9,419 nt of DNA, taken from assembly GCA_028293005.1 (NCBI GenBank), contig JAQGLH010000031.1, positions 1 through 9,419 of the forward strand, given 5' to 3'. How positions within the stretch are numbered: position 1 is the stretch's first letter; the number at the start of each line of letters is the position of its first letter. The translations under genes were made by a program, and so were the position numbers. The notes under the pieces were generated by a model. It searched no databases and had not been told where the DNA came from. It saw only the letters and a list, made by a program, of their open reading frames with translations. Source of the DNA: Alphaproteobacteria bacterium (GTDB taxonomy: Bacteria > Pseudomonadota > Alphaproteobacteria > Sphingomonadales > Sphingomonadaceae). Of this stretch, positions 1-7,190 are shown piece after piece.

Positions 1-927
1 CGCGCCGCCGAAGCCGCGGCCGAAGCCGAGCGCGAGGGCGAGGCCGCGCTGCGATCGGCCGACGCCAGGCTGGCCGAAGCCGGCGAGGCGCTCACGCTTG
101 CGCGCGAAACCCGCGCCGGCGCGAGCGCCCGTCACGAGAATCAGGAAAGCCGTCGCGCCGAGATGGCGCGAATCGCCGGCGAGCGGTTCGAGTGCGCCCC
201 GGTCGCGCTGCCGCAAAAGGCGGGCTTCGACGAGAAGAGCATGGCGCCGGTGGCGGCGGAATCATCGGCGCTCGAGCGGCTCAACGGCGAGCGCGAGCGG
301 ATCGGCCCGGTCAACCTGGTCGCCGAGCGCGAGCTTGCCGAGCTCGACGAGGTGCGCGCGGCGAGCCAGGCCGAGCGCGAGGAGCTGGGGCTTGCGACCC
401 ATCGCCTGCGCGGCTCGATCGGCAGCCTCAACCGCGAAGGCCGGGCGCGGCTGCTGACCGCATTCGAAGCGGTCGACCGTCATTTCCGCAGCCTGTTCAC
501 GACCTTGTTCGACGGCGGCCAGGCGCATCTCGAACTGGTCGAAGCGGACGACCCGCTCGAGGCCGGGCTCGAGATCATGGCGCAGCCGCCGGGCAAAAGG
601 CTGACAGCCTTGACCCTGCTGTCGGGCGGCGAGCAGGCGCTGACCGCGGTGGCTTTGATCTTCGCCTTGTTCCTGACCAACCCGGCGCCGATCTGCGTGC
701 TCGACGAGGTCGACGCGCCGCTCGACGACGCCAATATCGAGCGCTTCTGCGACCTGCTCGACCGCATGGCCGACGAGACCGACACCCGCTATCTGATCGT
801 CACTCACAATGCCGTCACGATGAGCCGCATGCACCGATTGTTCGGGGTGACGATGATCGAGAAGGGCGTGAGCCGGCTGGTCAGCGTGGATCTCGGCGGG
901 GCGGAGAGGTTGCTGGCGGCGGAATAG
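1..927 (+). CDS. smc: Chromosome segregation protein SMC, C-terminal part (5' end outside window)
   Basis: This is the C-terminal 308 residues of an SMC ATPase, the core of the condensin-like complex that compacts and helps segregate the chromosome. The reading frame is open from the first base. Residues 1 to about 80 are Ala/Glu/Arg-rich and fit the end of the coiled coil. [14 protein letters not shown] follows at about 103-116, a conserved segment where the coiled coil re-enters the head. The head carries the ABC signature LSGGEQAL at 207-214, Walker B ICVLDE at 231-236 with D-loop DAPLDDAN, and the switch region LIVTHN at 265-270. SMC proteins usually exceed 1100 residues, so about three quarters (N-terminal ATPase half, hinge, most of the coil) lies off the left edge. 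The stop is TAG. The gene converges on corC with only 50 nt between. RecN and other SMC-like ATPases are less likely because the spacing and wording of the motifs match SMC. No frame damage is visible. Confidence 0.93.
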   Translation, partial: RAAEAAAEAEREGEAALRSADARLAEAGEALTLARETRAGASARHENQESRRAEMARIAGERFECAPVALPQKAGFDEKSMAPVAAESSALERLNGERERIGPVNLVAERELAELDEVRAASQAEREELGLATHRLRGSIGSLNREGRARLLTAFEAVDRHFRSLFTTLFDGGQAHLELVEADDPLEAGLEIMAQPPGKRLTALTLLSGGEQALTAVALIFALFLTNPAPICVLDEVDAPLDDANIERFCDLLDRMADETDTRYLIVTHNAVTMSRMHRLFGVTMIEKGVSRLVSVDLGGAERLLAAE

Positions 928-933
928 GTCGTA

Positions 934-960
934 TTTCCCCTTCGCGCGCGGAAGGGGAAA
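934..960. terminator. Perfect 9-bp hairpin between convergent smc and corC, probable bidirectional terminator
   Basis: The arms TTTCCCCTT (934-942) and AAGGGGAAA (952-960) pair perfectly around a 9-nt GC-rich loop. The hairpin lies 7 nt after the smc stop and 18 nt after the corC stop, where a two-way terminator is expected. Neither strand has a long T-run after the stem, so it is not a textbook intrinsic terminator. It resembles two hairpins in the fur-plsC gap and may be a dispersed intergenic repeat that serves as a terminator. Confidence 0.55.
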
Positions 961-977
961 GCAGCGACAACAGGCAT

Positions 978-1874
<897 letters not shown>

Positions 1875-1879
1875 CGTTT

Positions 1880-2398
1880 CTAGGTCTGCACCTCTGTCAC
1901 CGCATAAGGATCGGACACGCCGATCGCCCCCAGCGCCTGTTGCTCGAGCTCTTCCATCGCCTCGGCATCGGCGTCGCTGCTTTCGTGATCATAGCCGAGC
2001 AGATGCAGAACACCATGCACAACCAGATGCGCCGCATGCGCCTCGATCGCGATGCGTTTGGCAGCCGCCTCGTGCACGCAGACGCCGTGGGCAAGGACAA
2101 CGTCGCCGAGCAAGATGTCGCCGCCGTCCGCCGCAGTCAGAGCATCGAGCAGTTCGGAGTCGACCATCGGGAAGGAGAGGACGTTGGTCGGCTTGTCGGC
2201 GGCGCGATAGGCGGCGTTCAATGCCTGCACGACCATGTCGCTGGCGAATTTGACCGAGATCTCGGCGTCGACCGCGCTGTCGAGCAACGCGGCGTGGCGG
2301 CTGGACGCGATCGCCGCACGCGCGGCTTTCTCGGCAAGCGCGTGCCAGTCGGTGCGACTGTCCCACTCTCCGTCATTGTCGCTTTCGACCAGGATCAT
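1880..2398 (-). CDS. ybeY: Endoribonuclease YbeY (rRNA maturation and ribosome quality control)
   Basis: This 172-residue protein belongs to the UPF0054/YbeY family, zinc-dependent single-strand RNases needed for 16S rRNA 3'-end maturation and removal of defective 70S ribosomes. The zinc motif is intact: HGVLHLLGYDH, with ligands His128, His132 and His138. The upstream family block NAAYRAADKPTNVLSFP (61-77) is also present. The ATG at 2398 is chosen because the family fold begins soon after and this ATG overlaps the stop of a preceding micro-ORF (ATGA). This start lies in the last of three 17-bp tandem repeats covering the phoH/ybeY junction, so the spacing from phoH is unusual (see the repeat entry). 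No strong Shine-Dalgarno sequence precedes this exact ATG, which suggests translation coupled to upstream termination. phoH before it and corC after it are its usual partners across proteobacteria. The stop is 5 nt before corC. Confidence 0.95.
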   Translation of the reverse strand: MILVESDNDGEWDSRTDWHALAEKAARAAIASSRHAALLDSAVDAEISVKFASDMVVQALNAAYRAADKPTNVLSFPMVDSELLDALTAADGGDILLGDVVLAHGVCVHEAAAKRIAIEAHAAHLVVHGVLHLLGYDHESSDADAEAMEELEQQALGAIGVSDPYAVTEVQT

Positions 2399-2438
2399 GC
2401 CGACACCAGGATCATGCGGACACCAGGATCATGCCGAT
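2388..2438 (-). repeat. Three tandem 17-bp repeats across the phoH stop and ybeY start, making two coupled micro-ORFs
   Basis: The plus strand reads three adjacent copies of ACCAGGATCATGCSGAY at 2388-2404, 2405-2421 and 2422-2438; copy 2 differs at one base in the body and copy 3 at its last base. On the minus strand each copy supplies GCATGATCCTGGT, so three ATGs occur 17 nt apart. The first (2432-2430) overlaps the phoH TGA as ATGA and opens a six-codon frame MILVSA ending at 2412. The second (2415-2413) overlaps that stop as ATGA and opens another MILVSA frame ending at 2395. The third (2398-2396) overlaps that stop and is the ybeY start. The best Shine-Dalgarno-like run, GAAGG in the phoH 3' end, precedes the first ATG by about 9 nt. 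This looks like slipped-strand triplication of an ancestral simple phoH/ybeY ATGA junction. An effect on YbeY level is inferred, not shown. Confidence 0.9.
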
Positions 2439-3424
2439 GGGCCTTCATAGGCTTCGACGATCCTGCCGACGAGCGGGTGGCGGACGACGTCGGCGCTGCC
2501 GAAGCGGACGGTCGCGATGTTCGCGATGCCTTCGAGCTTGCCGACCGCGTCGGCGAGCCCCGACATGCCGGGGTTGGGCAGATCGATCTGCAGCGGATCG
2601 CCGCACACCACCATCCGGCTACGCATGCCGAAGCGGGTCAGGAACATCTTCATCTGCTGCGGCGTGGTGTTCTGCGCCTCGTCGAGGATGATGAAGGCAT
2701 CGGAGAGCGTCCGGCCGCGCATGAACGCGATCGGCGCGATCTCGATCTCCCCGCTGGCGATGCGCCGCTCGACCTGTTCGGTCGGGAGCATGTCGTAAAG
2801 CGCGTCGTAAAGCGGGCGGAGATAGGGATCGACCTTCTCCTTCATGTCGCCGGGCAGAAAGCCGAGCCGCTCGCCCGCCTCGACCGCCGGCCGCGACAGG
2901 ATCAGACGGTCGACCGAGCCACCGATCAGTTGCTGCACCGCCTGCGCGACCGCGAGATAGGTCTTTCCGGTTCCGGCCGGCCCAAGCGCGAAGATCAAAT
3001 CGTCGCGCGCGAGCGCCTCCATATAGGTGATCTGCGTCTTCGAACGCGGCACGATCGTCTTCTTGCGCGTGCGGATCATCACCTTGGGCGGCTCCGAGAC
3101 ATCGGTGTTGACGATCCCTTCGAGCACCGGCTGTCCGGACATCGCGATCACGCCCTCGACGGCGCCGCCATCGATGTCCTGGCCCTGGTCGAGCCGATTG
3201 TAGAGGCCGGTCAGCACGTCGCGCGCTCGCGCGGCGGCCTCGGGCTCGCCCTCGATCTGGATGCGGTTGCCGCGCGCGGCGATGTAGACGCCGAGGCGAT
3301 CCTCGATCGCGACCAGATTGCGATCGAACTCGCCGAACAGCGGCCCGAGCAGATGCGGTTGATCGAACTCGATCTCGAGCTTGGCGCGGGGGCCGGCGGG
3401 GGCTGCGGCGCGTTTCTGGGGCAT
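2429..3424 (-). CDS. phoH: PhoH-like ATPase (PhoL/YbeZ type)
   Basis: This 331-residue PhoH-family P-loop ATPase resembles E. coli YbeZ. Residues about 15-120 form the KH-like N-terminal part common to this group (GEFDRNLVAIEDRLGVYIAARG). The ATPase domain carries Walker A GPAGTGKT (148-155), SRPAVEAGERLGFLPGD (177-193), Walker B FIILDEAQ (244-251) and a sensor-like GDPLQIDLP (275-283), features shared with superfamily 1 helicase-like motors. The family works with YbeY in RNA processing and ribosome quality control; the exact substrate is not settled. The ATG at 3424 is used because it overlaps the miaB stop by one base (TGATG) and the family N-terminus starts there; the open frame extends upstream into miaB but has no family similarity. 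The stop TGA at 2431-2429 overlaps the first ATG of the repeat cluster leading to ybeY. No oddity in the protein itself. Confidence 0.94.
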   Translation of the reverse strand: MPQKRAAAPAGPRAKLEIEFDQPHLLGPLFGEFDRNLVAIEDRLGVYIAARGNRIQIEGEPEAAARARDVLTGLYNRLDQGQDIDGGAVEGVIAMSGQPVLEGIVNTDVSEPPKVMIRTRKKTIVPRSKTQITYMEALARDDLIFALGPAGTGKTYLAVAQAVQQLIGGSVDRLILSRPAVEAGERLGFLPGDMKEKVDPYLRPLYDALYDMLPTEQVERRIASGEIEIAPIAFMRGRTLSDAFIILDEAQNTTPQQMKMFLTRFGMRSRMVVCGDPLQIDLPNPGMSGLADAVGKLEGIANIATVRFGSADVVRHPLVGRIVEAYEGPSA

Positions 3425-4746
3425 CAGGCGGCGGTTCGCATCAATTCGGCGCCGGCAAGGCTGTGCGGGCCGGCGGAGGCGATCTCGACGTCGATCATCG
3501 TCCCGATCGGAGCCTCGGTCGCGAGATGCACCGATTGCAGCCACGGCGATTTGCCGACCATCTGTCCCGGCTTGCGGCCGTGCTTTTCGATCAGGATCTG
3601 CGTGCGCAGCCCGACGCTTGCCTGGTTGAAGGCATATTGCTGCGCCTCGATCAGCGCCTGCAGCCGCTGCAATCTCTCATCCATGAGGCTCGGTGCCACC
3701 TGTTGGTCCATCGCGGCGGCGGGAGTGCCCGGCCGCGGAGAATATTTGAACGAGTAAGCCTGCGCGTAGTTCACCGCCTCGATAATTTTGAGAGTGTCCT
3801 CGAATTCGGCATCGCTCTCGCCGGGAAAGCCGACGATGAAATCGCCCGACACGGCGATGTCGGGGCGGGCCTCGCGCACCTTGTCGATGATCGCGCGGTA
3901 GCTCGCGCCGGTGTGGCTGCGATTCATCGCCTTGAGGATGCGGTCGCTGCCCGACTGGACCGGCAAATGGAGGAACGGCATCAGCTTGGCGACGTCGCGG
4001 TGCGCCTCGAGCAGGCCACTGGTCATGTCCGCGGGGTGGCTGGTCATGTAGCGGATCCGCTCCAGCCCCGGCAGCGCATCGAGCGCGCGGATCAGGCCGT
4101 CGAGTCCTTGGGGGCGCCCCGCCGGATTCTCGCCCCGCCAGGCGTTTACGTTCTGGCCGAGCAACGTGATCTCGCGCGCGCCCATGTCGATCAGCGCCTT
4201 GGCCTCGTCGACGATCGCGCCCCATTGGCGCGAGATCTCGGCGCCGCGCGTATAGGGAACGACGCAATAAGTGCAGAATTTGTCGCAGCCTTCCTGCACG
4301 GTCAGGAAAGCGGCCGCGCCCTGGCGGCGGCGCGGCGGCAGCGCGCCGAACTTGGTCTCGGCCGCAAGCGCAATGTCGAGCGCGCGTCCGCCCGCGCCGG
4401 CCTCGGCTACGAGCTCGGGCAGGCGGTGATAGGCCTGGGGGCCGACGACGATGTCGACGCTCGGCGCGCGGCGCGGGATCTCGGCGCCTTCCGCCTGCGC
4501 GACGCAGCCTGCGACCGCGATCATCGGCCGCGACCCGTCCTCGCGCTTGAGGCGGCCGATGTCCGAATAGACCTTCTCGGCCGCGCGCTCGCGAATATGG
4601 CAGGTGTTGAGGACGACGAGATCGGCTTCGTCGCTCTCCGCCGCGGCCATCCCTTCGCCTTCGAGCAGCTCGGCCATGCGCCCGCCGTCGTAGACGTTCA
4701 TCTGGCAACCGTAAGATTTGATGTGGAAGGTCCTGGGCTCGTTCAT
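3424..4746 (-). CDS. miaB: tRNA-2-methylthio-N6-dimethylallyladenosine synthase MiaB
   Basis: This 440-residue radical-SAM methylthiotransferase adds the 2-methylthio group to i6A37 of tRNAs reading UNN codons, using two [4Fe-4S] clusters. The N-terminal MTTase domain holds the auxiliary-cluster cysteines Cys14 (KSYGCQMN), Cys49 ([15 protein letters not shown]) and Cys81 (VAGCVAQ). The radical-SAM triad CxxxCxxC is Cys154, Cys158 and Cys161 in [25 protein letters not shown] (261-268) and [10 protein letters not shown] (301-310) are further family motifs. A TRAM RNA-binding domain occupies about 378-438. Length matches MiaB, and the N-terminal KSYGCQMN wording favours MiaB over RimO or MtaB. 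The start [10 protein letters not shown] at 4746 is chosen because it is 7 nt after the plsC stop; a longer open frame runs to 4818 but adds only unconserved sequence inside plsC. Its stop shares one base with the phoH ATG. Dependence on Fe-S supply fits the nearby fur and nfu. Confidence 0.96.
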   Translation of the reverse strand: MNEPRTFHIKSYGCQMNVYDGGRMAELLEGEGMAAAESDEADLVVLNTCHIRERAAEKVYSDIGRLKREDGSRPMIAVAGCVAQAEGAEIPRRAPSVDIVVGPQAYHRLPELVAEAGAGGRALDIALAAETKFGALPPRRRQGAAAFLTVQEGCDKFCTYCVVPYTRGAEISRQWGAIVDEAKALIDMGAREITLLGQNVNAWRGENPAGRPQGLDGLIRALDALPGLERIRYMTSHPADMTSGLLEAHRDVAKLMPFLHLPVQSGSDRILKAMNRSHTGASYRAIIDKVREARPDIAVSGDFIVGFPGESDAEFEDTLKIIEAVNYAQAYSFKYSPRPGTPAAAMDQQVAPSLMDERLQRLQALIEAQQYAFNQASVGLRTQILIEKHGRKPGQMVGKSPWLQSVHLATEAPIGTMIDVEIASAGPHSLAGAELMRTAA

Positions 4747-4753
4747 CCGGCGC

Positions 4754-5536
4754 CTATAGAAGATTGCGCGGATCGGCGGAAGCATCCACCCCGGAAGCAT
4801 CGGGCCTCGCGCTATCAAGCTGCGCGACGATCTCGTCGCGCGCGGCGTCGGCGAGCGCCTTGCGGCTCGGCATTTCCGACGGATCGATCGGCGCCAGGAA
4901 ATGGAGCGTCACCCGTGTCGTGCCTGGGCGCGAGAGGATGCGGAGCGCGTTCGCCGCCGCGCCCTCGCGGCCAATCCAGGCGATGTCGTGCGCCGCTTCG
5001 CCATAGTCGATCGCCACCGGCTGGACCTTGATGCCCGGCGGCGGCGGGATCACCGCGGCAAGCAGGCTCGCGCGGAAGCGCAGCACCTCGCGCCCGCCTT
5101 CGGTCGTGCCCTCGGGGAACAAGGCGACCGGCTGGCCCGACGCGAGCGCGGTACGCAGCGCCTCGGCCTGCTGGTGGACTGCGCGGCGATCGGTCCGCGC
5201 CACGAACACCGTGTTGTTGAGCCGCGCCAGCCAGCCGATCAGAGGCCAGCGCGCGACGTCGTCCTTCGACACGAAAGCCGAGCCGGTCGCGCCGGCGATC
5301 AGCATGATGTCGAGCCAGCTCAGATGGTTGGAGACGAACAGGACATGGTTGCGCAGAGGCTCGCCGACGACTGTCGGGCGCATTCCGGCCAAGCGCCCGA
5401 CCCAGGCGAGGAAGCGCCGCGGCCAGGGCGAACGGCGCCCGAGCAGGAGCCAGAGATAATGGCAGGCCAAGCATGCGATCATACCGGCGACGATCGCAAG
5501 CACGCGAAGGGCGGCTTTCATCCTTATCCGCCGCAT
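4754..5536 (-). CDS. plsC: 1-acyl-sn-glycerol-3-phosphate acyltransferase (PlsC family)
   Basis: This acyltransferase would convert lysophosphatidate and an acyl donor to phosphatidate in phospholipid synthesis at the inner membrane. Counting from the chosen start (260 residues), a basic N-terminus MRRIRMK is followed by a hydrophobic segment at about 7-33, a probable membrane anchor. The catalytic HX4D motif is in NHLSWLD (His71, Asp76) and the glycerol-phosphate binding motif is FPEGTT (140-145). VQPVAI (171-176) matches motif IV. Two starts are close: 5536, preceded at 5 nt by the purine run GAGAGGGA, and 5521 (MKAALRV), preceded by GGCGGA. I prefer 5536, with moderate certainty. An open frame continues to 5608 without family similarity. 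A hairpin covers the 5536 ribosome binding site. The stop is 7 nt before miaB. Some lyso-ornithine-lipid acyltransferases (OlsA) look alike, so substrate identity is a family-level inference. Confidence 0.88.
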   Translation of the reverse strand: MRRIRMKAALRVLAIVAGMIACLACHYLWLLLGRRSPWPRRFLAWVGRLAGMRPTVVGEPLRNHVLFVSNHLSWLDIMLIAGATGSAFVSKDDVARWPLIGWLARLNNTVFVARTDRRAVHQQAEALRTALASGQPVALFPEGTTEGGREVLRFRASLLAAVIPPPPGIKVQPVAIDYGEAAHDIAWIGREGAAANALRILSRPGTTRVTLHFLAPIDPSEMPSRKALADAARDEIVAQLDSARPDASGVDASADPRNLL

Positions 5537-5541
5537 CGAGG

Positions 5542-5565
5542 TCCCTCTCCAGCCTGCGAGAGGGA
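5542..5565 (-). promoter_or_regulatory. Hairpin pairing with the probable plsC ribosome binding site
   Basis: On the minus strand the upstream arm TCCCTCTC (5565-5558) can pair over 8 bp with GAGAGGGA (5549-5542) across an 8-nt loop. The second arm is the best Shine-Dalgarno candidate for the plsC ATG at 5536, 5 nt downstream. If folded, the site would be hidden. The same sequence type recurs at 5646-5668 and 934-960, so it may simply be a dispersed palindromic repeat that happens to end here. A regulatory role is inference. Confidence 0.5.
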
Positions 5566-5645
5566 GTTCGCCGCCGATTCGTTCCCCGGACCAACCAGGA
5601 CGCGGCAAAGCGGGTGGACAGGCGCTCGCAAGTTCGACCCCTTGC

Positions 5646-5668
5646 CCCTCCTGCCAGCGGAAGGAGAG
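5646..5668 (-). terminator. Hairpin downstream of fur, possible terminator or dispersed repeat
   Basis: On the minus strand CTCTCCT (5668-5662) pairs with AGGAGGG (5652-5646), 7 bp with one G-U pair around a 9-nt loop. It starts about 28 nt after the fur stop. No T-run follows on the minus strand, so termination would be partial. Form and sequence (pyrimidine-rich arm, 8-9 nt loop, purine-rich arm) resemble the hairpins at 5542-5565 and 934-960. The rest of the 159-nt fur-plsC gap holds nothing else I can support. Confidence 0.35.
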
Positions 5669-5695
5669 GAGAGAGCCGTCAAGCGGCCATGCAGC

Positions 5696-6118
5696 CTATT
5701 TCTTGCGATCGAGCGCGACGCCGTACAATTCCATGCGGTGGTCGACGAGCCTGAAGCCGAGCTTCTCGGCAATGCGCCGCTGGAGGGTTTCGAGGTCGTC
5801 GTCGACGAACTCGATCACGTTGCCGGTGACGACATCGATCAGATGGTCGTGATGCACCTCGGCCGCGGCCTCGTAGCGCGCGCGGCCATCGCCGAAGTCG
5901 TGGCGCTCCAAAATGCCAGCTTCCTCGAACAGGCGAACCGTCCGGTAGACGGTGGCGATCGAGATCCCGCTGTCGATCGCGGCTGCACGCTCGTGGAGCG
6001 CCTCGACGTCGGGATGGTCCTCCGCCTCGGAGAGCACGCGCGCGATGACGCGGCGCTGCTCGGTGATGCGGAGGCCCTTCTCGTGGCAAAGCGCTTCGAT
6101 ATCGATCCTGCGGGTCAT
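5696..6118 (-). CDS. fur: Fur-family metal-responsive repressor (Fur/Mur type)
   Basis: This 140-residue regulator has an N-terminal winged helix (about 1-85, with GLRITEQRRVIARVL and ISIATVYRTVRLFEEAGIL) and a C-terminal metal-binding and dimerisation domain. The metal ligands of Fur are recognisable: His35, Glu83, His90/Asp91/His92 in HHDHLIDV, Glu103, Glu110 and His127. The CxxC pairs for structural zinc in E. coli Fur are absent; the only cysteine is Cys11. Loss of these pairs is typical of alphaproteobacterial Fur/Mur, which may respond to manganese as much as iron, so the effector cannot be read from the sequence. The HHDHLID motif argues against Irr (extra His-rich haem site), PerR and Zur. 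The ATG at 6118 is preceded by AAGG at 11 nt. The gap from mucR is 69 nt and contains a hairpin, so fur may have its own transcript or be read partly from mucR. Next to plsC-miaB it occupies a conserved alphaproteobacterial position. Confidence 0.9.
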   Translation of the reverse strand: MTRRIDIEALCHEKGLRITEQRRVIARVLSEAEDHPDVEALHERAAAIDSGISIATVYRTVRLFEEAGILERHDFGDGRARYEAAAEVHHDHLIDVVTGNVIEFVDDDLETLQRRIAEKLGFRLVDHRMELYGVALDRKK

Positions 6119-6162
6119 GCAGCGTCAGGCCTTAGACCATAGGGGATGGATTTCAAAGCGGA

Positions 6163-6184
6163 GCGGAGCCCAAATTGGGCTCGC
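6163..6184 (-). terminator. Hairpin between mucR and fur, weak terminator candidate
   Basis: GAGCCC (6166-6171) and GGGCTC (6177-6182) form a perfect 6-bp stem around a 5-nt AAATT loop, extended by two GC pairs past a bulged G. It lies just after the mucR stop at 6188. On the minus strand it is followed by a short CTTTGAAAT stretch, not a strong T-run. It may reduce read-through from mucR into fur. Confidence 0.4.
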
Positions 6185-6187
6185 TTG

Positions 6188-6610
6188 CTACTTCTTCGGA
6201 GTCCGACGGCGCTTGGTGCCGAGGCCGATCTTCTTGGCCAGCGAACGGCGCTGCTCGGCATAATTGGGGGCAACCATCGGATAGTCCGAATTGAGGCCCC
6301 ACTTCTGGCGATATTCGTCCGGGGTCATCTGATAATGGGTCATCAGGTGCCGCTTGAGCATCTTCAGCTTTTTGCCGTCTTCGAGGCAGACGATATAGTC
6401 GGGCTTGATCGACGACCGGACCGAAACAGCCGGTTCCTGCTTGACCTCGGGCTCCTCGGAGCGGCCGCCCAGGCCAGTCAGCGCGCTATGGACATTCTGA
6501 ATAAGAACCGGGAGATCATTGACCGCGACACTATTGTTGCTGACATGCGCCGACACGATGTCCGCAGTAAGAGTGATCAAGGTCTCGTCCAGGTTTTCGG
6601 TGTTTTCCAT
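6188..6610 (-). CDS. mucR: MucR/Ros-family zinc-finger transcriptional regulator
   Basis: This 140-residue protein is of the Ros/MucR family, alphaproteobacterial regulators of exopolysaccharide, motility, cell cycle and host-interaction genes that bind AT-rich DNA, often as H-NS-like multimers. From the chosen start MENTENLDET, the N-terminal half (about 1-70) is the oligomerisation region (LITLTADIVSAHVSNN). The single zinc finger follows: Cys in DYIVCLEDGKKLKMLKRH, then His and His in RHLMTHYQMTPDEYR. The second ligand position holds Asp (CLED), the known CxxD variant of MucR proteins, instead of the Cys of Ros. WGLNSDYPMVAPNYAEQRR and the basic tail GLGTKRRRTPKK match the family C-terminus. 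The open frame runs to 6721, but that extension overlaps rimI and is unlike the family, so 6610 is preferred. The N-terminal part is somewhat less GC-rich than its neighbours. It sits between rimI and fur, where many relatives have no gene. An AT-rich dyad lies just upstream. Confidence 0.92.
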   Translation of the reverse strand: MENTENLDETLITLTADIVSAHVSNNSVAVNDLPVLIQNVHSALTGLGGRSEEPEVKQEPAVSVRSSIKPDYIVCLEDGKKLKMLKRHLMTHYQMTPDEYRQKWGLNSDYPMVAPNYAEQRRSLAKKIGLGTKRRRTPKK

Positions 6611-6678
6611 GTGAAGCTCTATCGGTTTGTGATGGGGAGGGGGATTGCTCCTGCGCCGCGAATGGTCCGATCCGGTGC

Positions 6679-6695
6679 AATTTACAAGAGAAATT
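6679..6695. promoter_or_regulatory. AT-rich dyad upstream of mucR, candidate operator
   Basis: Perfect 5-bp inverted arms AATTT and AAATT (6679-6683 and 6691-6695) flank a 7-nt centre. It is the most AT-rich patch of the 88-nt rimI-mucR gap in otherwise GC-rich DNA. MucR/Ros proteins bind AT-rich sites and commonly repress their own gene, so an autoregulatory operator is possible. I could not identify a convincing -35/-10 pair nearby. Confidence 0.3.
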
Positions 6696-6698
6696 CTG

Positions 6699-7190
6699 CT
6701 ACTGCGCGTTGTTTTTTGCATCTTTCGACAGCGTTAGCGCATCGTACACTTTACCGTCGGGCCCTCTGTAATAACTTTTGCGGCGGCCGACTTCGTGGAA
6801 GCCGGCACGTTTGTATAGGTTAACCGCATGATTTCCATCGCGGACTTCGAGGTGCATCCGGTCGGCGCCGCGCCGTAGCGCGTTAACGGTGAAACCGTCG
6901 ACCAGCAAGATGCCAATGCCTTCGCCCTGCCGGTCGCTGCGGACGGCAAGCAGCAGAAGCTCCGCTTCGCGAATCACCAGTCGACCGAGCGCGAAGCCGA
7001 TCACCTCGCCCTCGCCCTCGTCTCGTGCCAAGGTCAGCCATACCCCGGGCATCGGCAGCAAGCCCGAACATTGCGGCGCCGTCCATGCCTCGCCGAACGC
7101 CGGGTCGAAGCTGTCGCGCATGACAACCATCACCGCATCGAGGTCCGACACGGCGCCCTCGCAAAGCGTGATCTGCCGGGTCTTGCTCAT
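6699..7190 (-). CDS. rimI: RimI-like GNAT N-acetyltransferase
   Basis: This 163-residue GNAT protein is related to RimI, which acetylates the N-terminal alanine of ribosomal protein S18 using acetyl-CoA. Visible family features are the N-terminal FDPAFGEAWTAPQCSGLL block (28-45), the beta-4 strand AELLLLAVR (76-84), the acetyl-CoA pyrophosphate loop RQGEGIG (88-94), and the beta-5/alpha-4 segment LEVRDGNHAVNLYKRAGF (114-131), which closely matches the RimI LEVRxxNxxAxxLYxxxGF pattern and is followed by RRKSYYRG. The ATG at 7190 overlaps the tsaB TGA as ATGA, so translation is probably coupled. The tsaB-rimI pairing is widespread in bacteria and supports the name. The true substrate cannot be read from sequence; RimI homologues may acetylate other proteins. 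The tail LSKDAKNNAQ is low in complexity and probably disordered. Confidence 0.88.
   Translation of the reverse strand: MSKTRQITLCEGAVSDLDAVMVVMRDSFDPAFGEAWTAPQCSGLLPMPGVWLTLARDEGEGEVIGFALGRLVIREAELLLLAVRSDRQGEGIGILLVDGFTVNALRRGADRMHLEVRDGNHAVNLYKRAGFHEVGRRKSYYRGPDGKVYDALTLSKDAKNNAQ

Noticed and set aside
3463..6142. Long plus-strand open frames of 522 and 413 codons opposite miaB, plsC and fur
   Set aside because: Same cause: stop codons are rare antisense to GC-rich genes. No RBS, no domain, and they run through intergenic hairpins and real genes alike.
6611..6721. 37-residue N-terminal extension of MucR
   Set aside because: It overlaps the end of rimI, is unlike other MucR N-termini, and the internal start MENTENLDET matches the family.
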